DNA from: Hetaerina americana
Lineage: Eukaryota; Arthropoda; Insecta; Odonata; Calopterygidae
DNA length: 64,000 nucleotides
Assembly: GCA_022747635.1 (NCBI GenBank)
Contig: JAKTNV010000116.1
Location: 10,001-74,000 of the forward strand
Direction: 5' to 3'
Part shown: piece after piece, positions 57,154 through 64,000 of the stretch
Numbering within the stretch: position 1 is the stretch's first letter
How the letters are laid out: each line of letters starts with the position of its first letter
The notes under the pieces: model-generated
What the model saw: the letters and a program-made list of their open reading frames with translations, nothing else
Databases searched by the model: none
Told to the model about the DNA's origin: nothing
Position numbers and translations under genes: made by a program

Positions 57154-57369
57154 ACACTTAGCACTAGTGGACACAGACAAAAACACAGAAACACACAAAA
57201 AAGAGACTCACTATTTTTCGAATTTTCGGTGGTCGTTACCACCTTTATCAAGGACTCAGTTCTGTCCCTCTCTTCCTTGATAAAGGTGGCAACGACCACC
57301 GAAAATTCGAAAAATAGTGAGTCTCTTTTTTGTGTGTTTCTGTCTCTGTCCACTAGTGCTAAGTGTTAT
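57151..57369. repeat. Large inverted repeat (arms about 100 bp, 19-nt loop)
   Basis: Left arm 57151-57254 and right arm 57274-57369 are reverse complements except for one substitution and an 8-nt indel. The arm wording (GGTGGTCG, CGAATTTTCGG, GAGACTCACTATTTTTCG) recurs as a single copy at 8600-8678. Transcribed, it would form a long near-perfect double-stranded hairpin. Confidence 0.93.
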
Positions 57370-57406
57370 ACATTATTATTCACGTCCGTGAGACTTTCAA
57401 AAAGTG

Positions 57407-57410
<4 letters not shown>

Positions 57411-57463
<53 letters not shown>
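57411..57463. repeat. (TA)n microsatellite
   Basis: About 26 TA units shortly after the inverted repeat. Confidence 0.95.
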
Positions 57464-57465
<2 letters not shown>

Positions 57466-58304
57466 ATATTTTTTCAAAATTTCCAAAAGCGATTCTATGG
57501 CCGACGTGTCAACTAGTCCGTCGCTTTTGTTGCCATCGCATCGCTTTTAATGGTGATACAATTTTGGAGAATATTATGTAGAAAACGTTTTCGGATGCGA
57601 TTGATGCTACAGTCAGGGGTTTTGCCGAAATACTGCCCGACAGGCAGAGCGTTGTGCGCCTGCGGTTGTTTTGATGAAGGTACGATGAGTCGTGTTTCTA
57701 TTGTGCTCGTCTTCATCTTCTCAAACCTCAAGGTAGTCGTTCTGTCTGGTGGACTGTCTGTCCTTCCGGGTCTGGACCGCTCGGCGCGACTATTCTCCGT
57801 AATTTCTAAAACACGAACACCTCGGATTTAAATTTTACTTGCTCATCCGTGATTGATATTTATTCTTGGTGAACTTTGTCTCTTCCATCCCATGAACTAA
57901 CGTCTTATTTATTGAATCATAGTGAAAACAATCAGCTCTCATCATTGGTGCTCACAGTAATAAATTCTGTCACTTCGGTTCATTTACGACGGTTCTAAAA
58001 ATGTCAGGACAAATAATCGCCTGGTTTTCCTTTTGCTCCGGAGAGATGAGTTTTAACACCGCCCCTGAAGTCTTTCATGCAAAGATCGTAAATTAAACTC
58101 CGAAACCTCTTCTTTATCAACTTAAGCTATCTAATATTTTCAAGCAAATCATCAATCTACCCAATTGTTCAACTCATCATTTACAATCAATAACTAACCG
58201 ATAGCATATCTTATTCAGTGCTATCGTCAGTTTTCCACATTCGAGGATATTTTGACGTCTACATAAAAACTAATATAGATTGCGCCACTTAACAACGCTC
58301 GATT
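57464..58304. other. No gene recognised
   Basis: Short overlapping open frames on both strands at 57510-57830, no domain. The rest is AT-rich. Confidence 0.45.
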
Positions 58305-58603
58305 TTATAGTTTTTTTTGGGGGAGGCTAAGTTCATTTGCGCCATTAGGGGTGGATGGTAAAGGATAAAGGGTGGAGAGAAACCCGGCGTCGGCATCAGC
58401 CTACTCTTAACGAAAGGTGCCAAGGGGTCCGCAGTTAAACGTCCCATCCGACGGACGGCGTACTCACTCAAAGTGCTCTCCTCAAAGCACCTCAAGTAGG
58501 GATCGGGATACCACTGAAAAATATCTGTCGCCTCCAGGATTAGCATCCGGGCCCTCTCGGGGGAAGCCAGTGCGTTAGCCACCGCACCATCCCGGTGTCC
58601 ACG
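58305..58603 (-). repeat. SINE family A, complete copy
   Basis: Flanked by ACGCTCGATT (58295-58304) and ACGTTCGATT (58604-58613), a 10-bp duplication with one change. The minus strand starts with the tRNA-like head (GGTGCGGTGGCTAACGCACT), followed by the conserved body and a T-run (A-rich on the minus strand) at the 58310 end. About 299 bp. Confidence 0.85.
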
Positions 58604-58613
58604 ACGTTCGATT

Positions 58614-60080
58614 ACCGCTCTTGTCGCAAGTACTTTTCTTTCGATCGCTCAGCCCGCGACGCCTCCTAGAGAGAGCCACCGAGAACGCGGGGGAGTAGAG
58701 CATCCTGAAACTACGATTCCCTGCGGAATTATTAGCGAGAGACGGTTTGGGGGAGATGGCGTAATTTGATGAGTGGATGGTTATGTTTCGCTCCAGCAAG
58801 CGTGATGAGAGAGGCATAAGAGTGTTCCAAATGACCCAAATACAACGGCAGGACGCCGATTCACGAATCGAAGTAGGGTCGATGCGACGGCCTTCGGTGC
58901 TCCCGACTAATATGCGTTTGTCTCGCCAAATCCCCGCGTCACGTCGTTCTCAGGCGTGCTCCCGAAACGCCCCTGAATGCCATCCCCTTTCCTCGCCTAG
59001 TTAAACATGTTCCCTTCCGTGTCCCACCGTTAACCTCGGGGGCGGGGGCCGACTCCTCGAGGGCCGCAAGGGTAATTATCCCCTTTAATCCTCCCCCCAC
59101 CCGCTGGGCACGGCCCCTGAAAGAGACAACAGAATGAACACGAGACCGCGTTCAAAAATTTACAGAGGACAAGGAGTTGCGAGCGTGGCCGACGGACGGG
59201 CGGGCGGCGGCATCAGGGGTAGAGGCGCATCCCCCGCTCGTCTAGTGGCAGGGGAGGATGTTGCGAGGGCAGGAAGGGAGGTGGGTGGAAGGAGGCGGCA
59301 CAACAGTTGGAAGGGGGCGGGAGGCACGGGGGAAGGGAGAGAGTCCGGCATCGTCTTCGGGGATCGCCTCCCTCTCCCTGCGCCGGACAAGTGGTGGAAT
59401 GGCGGGGTGCTGAAGGGCGGGGTTTTGAAGGGCGGGGTGTTGAAGGGCGGGGTCGTGTGTTTTTTTGGATGGCGGGAGGAGGGGTTGGGGAGGACGGCGA
59501 CTAAAAAATCCTACTGAAAAGAGGGGGTGAGTGTTCGGGAGATAATAGGGTTCTACGCCCGTGAGGATGAGGGGGGGGACAGAGGGGGAGGAGGAGGGAG
59601 TTCTCGAGCACGGAACCGCCGGGTACTTATCTTCCGCTAATTGCTCGAGTGGATCCCTTTCATTTTTCATCAAAACTTATTTAACGCCATTAATGTTGTA
59701 ATATTCCGAGGGGTAAATGTTCCCCCCTCACCGCGCACCCCGCACCCTTTCCCCGGGCGATAGAGTTGCGTGAGGCGCTGTTTCTTTTAAGGCCCTTTTA
59801 AAGGTGATGCGGCCTCTTATTTCCTCACTCGGGAGGGGGACGTTTTTCTTGAAGGGCTTCGGGATCGGGCACTCGCCGGTCCGGGAAACTTCGTCTTTAC
59901 GCGCGAGAGATTATTGCACGTGCTGGATCCGATTTACGCGCGTTTATGACTCCGTACGAGACGCTCTGTGCGCCATTTGACGACGGTTGTTGACGATACC
60001 CCCTCGACATTCCATCTCTCGCTTTACAAACGTTTTCCCTGACTTTGCTGCCCTCGGAAGTAACTCTCGAACCCGACGAC
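58614..60080. promoter_or_regulatory. CpG-rich island, candidate promoter region
   Basis: GC- and CpG-rich, strongest at 59030-59640. It contains four GGCGGGG boxes at 15-base spacing (59401-59460) and overlapping open frames on both strands (for example 59134-59517 and 59242-59673) without domains. No transcription start or exon can be assigned. Confidence 0.3.
59401..59460 (+). repeat. 15-bp tandem repeat with GGCGGGG boxes
   Basis: Units GGCGGGGTGCTGAAG, GGCGGGGTTTTGAAG and GGCGGGGTGTTGAAG, then a fourth partial unit. Each begins with an Sp1-type GC box. Confidence 0.9.
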
Positions 60081-61196
60081 ATGTTCGCATTAGCACCACC
60101 TAAACAATAAGCACTGGAAACCTCAGTCCACGGGAGCTCCCCCTGATAGCAAAACTCGAAGATTTAATTGTGCCTATCCCAACGAATATTTAAGAAGTCA
60201 TGTTTTTTTAGATTTTACGGCCAATTCTCTCTCCCGTGGAAGCGTAAACTGTGAGGATAAATTCAATTTCATTTAAAACGCGCGTTTGTTCCGTTTCGAA
60301 AGGAGAATAGAATGTTTTTTCCTGGAAGTCATCAGTTTGTTGTGGCCTTGTTAATTATGTATGCACGTGATCAAATATTTGAATGGTCTCGGAGGGTGAC
60401 ATGTTTTTGGAATCTAAATTTAATTTTCAATTCGCTACGATATTAAAATGATGAAAAACAATTCTTAAGACGCTCTCCGCAGAGAAGGTTAAGTCAAAAC
60501 ATTCTCACGTATGATAAAAGCAATATGAATGAGAGGAGGATAATTAGTTGGAATTATTCCGAAACGTAATTAATGACGATCATAATCGGGCAGCATAAGG
60601 GAAGAACTACAAAATATCATGGGCCGAATGAATAAGTGGGTCAAGTTATAATTAGAAGACAATCACTGTTCAAAAACCACGATAGTTAATGTTTGACATG
60701 ATCCCGCTCAAATATTGGAATTCTCGCGATGAACGATTCATAGATTCATAATTTAAATTTTAATAATTTGCAACCATTTTATTTCTGGAAAATATTTTCT
60801 GGTGATAACGAATCATTAATTAGTAAATATTAATTTATCTTGAAAGTATCGCAGCGTTAGCATTGTGGAAAACATAAATACAGCACTGGTACTTGCAGGT
60901 ATTGCGATCCTCGAGTTTTGAAAATTTATTTTAAAGATATTAATGACCTCGAAACAAAGTCGAATTTCCTCTCTCCGAAAAAATGTAAACAGCAATATTT
61001 ATTTATGCTCTGAACGGAAATAGAGTATATTAATTAGCAGGGATTGTATTTTATACAAATACGATTATATAAATACGATCAAAAAAGAAAAAATATGAAC
61101 TAACGCTACTTTTTAATATCTAAAAATAATATGTAAACGCGCTGCACATTGTACCTCCATTTTAATTTTCCGAAGGGAAACACATGCAGTGTAGCA
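60081..61196. other. No gene recognised
   Basis: AT-rich sequence without long open frames or named repeats. Confidence 0.5.
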
Positions 61197-61507
61197 GCAG
61201 TTATAATGGGAGGCGACCGGCAGCTGATATCATTTGTGCCATCAGGGATGGATGGGAAAGGGTGGAGAGAAACCCGGCGTCGGCATTAGCCTGCTCCTAA
61301 CGAAAGGCGCCAAGGGGTCCGCAGCTTAACGTCCCATCCGACGGACGGCGTACTCACTCAAAGTGCCCTCCACAAAGCACCTCAAGTAGGGATCGAGATA
61401 ACACTGAAAAATATTCAACACCGCCGGGATGCGAACCCGGGCCCTGCGGTGGCTAACGTACTGGGTGGGAAGTCAGTACGTCAGCTACCGCACCATCCCG
61501 ATCCCCC
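61197..61507 (-). repeat. SINE family A, complete copy with palindromic head
   Basis: Flanked by a perfect 12-bp duplication TGCAGTGTAGCA (61185-61196 and 61508-61519). About 311 bp. The B box reads GGGTTCGCATCCC on the minus strand. In the head, 61446-61463 and 61474-61491 are inverted repeats with two mismatches around a 10-nt spacer, which is absent from the other copies. Confidence 0.88.
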
Positions 61508-62046
61508 TGCAGTGTAGCATATAGTATCTACACCAGGGATGAGATCGACTCCAAGATATGATACCCCTCTAGCTGTTGAAATGTCAAGTCGGTAAGGATC
61601 ATAAGTAGTTAAGCTTTGGCATATCTTCAGCTCACACTTTATGCAAGAGAACTTCAGAACACCTTCTTCCTAGTATTAGAAAACACTTTTACTCTGTTTG
61701 ACCGAAAGATAACTAACAAGAGCCTTAAACAGTTTCAATTTTTGGTTTATGCAACCAAAATCTCTAATTACAAGTCAGATTCTTTTCCGTGGCGGTCAAA
61801 CTAAAGTATATCCTCAGGAGATACGAAATGGTCATACAGATGGTAATACGAAATAGTCGTACCAGAATGCAAATTTCACTATCATGCCAGGTGCCTTCAG
61901 ATATTTTTGTGGCAAAATAAATGAAAATTTGTAAGCAGAAAACCAAAATAATATGATGAGAAAATCTTTGGACAGCTATTTCGCAATAACGTACCACGAG
62001 AAATGAAATATTTTGGTGATGTACGATTAAATGCCTTTAACTCCAT
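61508..62046. other. No gene recognised
   Basis: AT-rich spacer. Confidence 0.5.
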
Positions 62047-63014
62047 TTATGAGACTCCCTCTCCTCCCCCACCATGCCTAGACCTCCTCGATCGCGTTCC
62101 TTTCCGCCCCATTTCATACGGATCATCCCTTGAGTCACCATTTACCCTTCTCTCCATTCTCTTATTGATTATCCTAAGAATCAGCTTAGTTGCGTGCGAA
62201 AGGAAACTTATTATTCTGCGGCCCTCACATATGCCTGCCGTTCTCTTTTCAGAATAGGAACTAAAATGATCTGATTTAATCTTTCGGCCAAATTCCTGTG
62301 CCATTAATGCCACATAGTACTCTTCCTCCCACGTATTTCTAAACCTGTAAGTAGTTCCGCGTGAAATTTGCCTACTCCATCGGTGGCATTTGATTTCATT
62401 TCCCTTATTTCCCTTTCTATCTCAACATCAAGTATGCCTAAGCATAAACTATCCTCTCCAATCGCGAGCGGATGTTTCCCTCCAGAAAACACTCACAATT
62501 ATATTCTCTAACTGATCATATTGCCCTATCCACTCCTTCCTCCTTGGGATTGCTTGGTGGCATGCATGCCTGAACAATGACCATTTTCATTCTATTAGTA
62601 ACACCCTATCAGTTGCTTGCCATATGTTGACTACGCTTCCTCTTACCTTTTGCTCAATATTATTGCCACCCCTTGCTGGCTCCCTCTCCCTCTGCCGTAT
62701 GCCACTGTAAAACTAGCACTCCAGTAATCCCCGCAATCCTTCCATCTCACCTCGCATAGACCTAAAATATCTATATTTCCCCTTTCCATCTCTCGCTCAA
62801 CATTCTCCAATTTCCCTGTCCTCATCATTGTCCTAACATTCCACGTTCCTATTCTAACTAATTTGGTCTTCTTCTCCTGCGTCTTCTGTCCTGCTGCTGC
62901 TGGTTTTCCCTTGCAAGGGTTTCGTGGGATGACGACCGCGGAAACCTTGCCTCCCCCGCTACCGGGCACGACACACGGCCGATTGGGCCGAGCCTCGTAG
63001 TTGCCAGGACTCAT
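62047..63014 (-). pseudogene. RTE endonuclease and RT start, copy D
   Basis: The frame at 63014-62643 reads RIGTWNVRTMMRTGKLENVE and DILGLCEVRWKDCGDYW, the endonuclease N-terminus, without break for 123 codons. The C-terminal catalytic blocks (GDWN, SDH) are missing. The next frames give EDSLCLGILDVEIEREIREM (linker) and RIISFLSHATKLILRIINK (start of the RT, compare CEDYRT in copy B). It is inactive. Confidence 0.82.
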
Positions 63015-63246
63015 ATCCCGTTGCCTTCCTCAATAGTGTTTTTAACGTGACACCATCATTTATTGGCCGCACCACTGGGGTCAGACGCCATTGCAGCCGC
63101 CTCACTGAGGAACAGACGCTGCGTGGACTACCTTTCGTCTGGCTCCTAACCTTCGACCTATCCGGCATGGGTGACCCTATGAAGAGCAACAATTGTCATT
63201 TCTCCTGCCAGCACAGCTCTGATGATCACCAGAACACAAGCCCGTC
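62047..63246 (-). mobile_element. RTE-clade LINE, copy D, 5' part
   Basis: On the minus strand: family leader from about 63246 to 63015, endonuclease (63014-62643), linker (62492-62304) and the first RT block (62303-62047). The later RT and 3' end are missing, and a stretch of endonuclease between 62643 and 62492 is shortened. It is truncated at the 3' side, unusual for a LINE, so it was probably cut by a later deletion. Confidence 0.82.
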
Positions 63247-63384
63247 CATCATAATAGGGCTGTAGACCACGAGAGGGAATGGCATTGGAAACTATGTTTT
63301 CTTCTTTTCCATTCTAATATACCACTCTAATTCTCCAAGTTTCATCCACTGAGTGTGCTGCGTTTAGAACTATTCGCGAGGTTA
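63247..63384. other. Short spacer, no gene
   Basis: Nothing recognised. Confidence 0.4.
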
Positions 63385-63545
63385 CTCCCGAGGATCGTCA
63401 CGCAAAAGGGTGTTCAACTGCCCGAATTCGTCGGGAGTTGTGCCTAGCATATGGAAGTGATGAGTGAAGGAGAGACTATACAATGGTGTCGAGACTTCAA
63501 AAATGGCCGCAGGAACGAAGAGCGGCACAGATCTAAGAAACCGTG
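63385..63545 (+). mobile_element. mariner HTH remnant
   Basis: CSTARIRRELCLAYGSDE is the first helix-turn-helix of a Mos1/SETMAR-like transposase; after a frame change QWCRDFKNGRRNEER follows, as in other family members. No ends or catalytic part are seen. It is nearest to, but distinct from, the 15-kb element. Confidence 0.6.
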
Positions 63546-63882
63546 AAACCAAGGAACCACGAACTGCAATACCACCCTTCAAGGAATGAAAACAGCGTTT
63601 GGAATGGATATTAAAAAAATGCCAGCTAATGTTTTGTTTCGCGTTGGGGATTTCGAGGCTAGGGATACAGCCACGGAAGTCAATGGACATGGTTGAGCAG
63701 GGATGTCAATGAACCATTAGGCCAAAATGCTAAAACGTTGCGCGTGGAAGAGCCGCTGTTAGGTAAAGAACTAAGACATCGGTTTTTTACACAACTTAAA
63801 GAGCACATTGCTCCAAATTATACGTATATTTAATGCTTCATGGAGTTTTGCAGGTAAAACGCATAAATTAAGTATTTGTAAG
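63546..63882. other. No gene recognised
   Basis: AT-rich sequence with no identifiable coding region. Confidence 0.45.
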
Positions 63883-63963
63883 GCACGACGAAAGAATTAA
63901 AGACTTTGCGTATCCACAAGAAAGTTCCAAAGAAACGTGAAGTCTTAGATTCTTTCGTCGTGC
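63883..63963. repeat. Inverted repeat, 24-bp arms, 33-nt loop
   Basis: Arms 63883-63906 and 63940-63963 (GCACGACGAAAGAATT and its complement) pair at 22 of 24 positions. It could be a small foldback element or a hairpin in a transcript. Confidence 0.8.
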
Positions 63964-64000
63964 GTTGCAAATCAATTTCTGCAAAGCATCGGCCTCAACC

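Noticed and set aside
57123..57516. Short open frames in and around the hairpin as genes
   Set aside because: They are made of TA repeat (Tyr-Ile runs) and antisense hairpin sequence.
1..64000. CRISPR arrays, operons, rRNA genes or bacterial features
   Set aside because: No regularly spaced repeats, no compact gene order and no rRNA-like sequence were seen; the content is eukaryotic.

Overview
This window reads as nuclear DNA of an arthropod, most probably an insect. The evidence is AT-rich sequence with scattered CpG-rich patches, no compact gene arrangement, tRNA-derived SINEs, several mariner lineages and decayed RTE-, R1- and Jockey-type LINEs. The order cannot be fixed from sequence alone. 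I found no host gene that I can name. Nearly every supportable feature is a mobile element or a piece of one, and every transposase, endonuclease or reverse transcriptase copy is broken or truncated except one 5'-truncated LINE RT frame.

Layout. 1-10.5 kb: no recognised gene, a CpG-rich island at 4.7-6.6 kb that may be a promoter/first exon on the minus strand, and RTE scraps. 10.5-13.3 kb: an element with a 5' leader and a gag-like ORF1 (RRM-like plus CCHC knuckle) but no reverse transcriptase, ending in a tRNA-like segment and a (TA)n tail. 15.2-16.0 kb: an internally deleted mariner with perfect inverted repeats. 17.2-20.7 kb: RTE pieces and RTE copy A. 21.2-24.4 kb: tRNA-derived SINEs and a folded-back repeat. 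26.2-27.5 kb: a degraded mariner (minus). 28.0-34.8 kb: RTE fragments, and RTE copy B (full length, 9-bp target duplication) inserted into an older reversed copy C. 35.3-39.5 kb: an R1-like LINE (minus), its ORF1 split by a Jockey/CR1-like LINE. 39.9-40.9 kb: a mariner remnant split by a SINE. 42.9-44.8 kb: CpG-rich block with a possible short first coding exon. 45.6-46.4 kb: a long orphan ORF. 46.5-49.7 kb: two mariners, the first with one frameshift and one stop. 53-54.4 kb: decayed LINEs. 55.8-57.5 kb: a truncated Jockey-like LINE inside a (TA)n tract, next to a large hairpin. 58.3-63.5 kb: two SINEs, a second CpG-rich island, RTE copy D (minus) and a mariner remnant.

The elements do not form a pathway; they record successive insertions. 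RTE endonuclease/RT copies could have supplied retrotransposition machinery, SINEs probably borrowed a LINE RT, and mariner copies moved by cut-and-paste. The order can be read where insertions are nested: RTE copy C before copy B, the R1-like LINE before the Jockey-like LINE at 38.3 kb, and the 40-kb mariner before its SINE. The most informative signals are the ORF1-only element, the 219-bp inverted repeat at 57.2 kb with its dispersed relative at 8.6 kb, a 261-nt identical tract shared by two otherwise diverged RTE copies, and conserved RTE 5' leaders that occur without their bodies.
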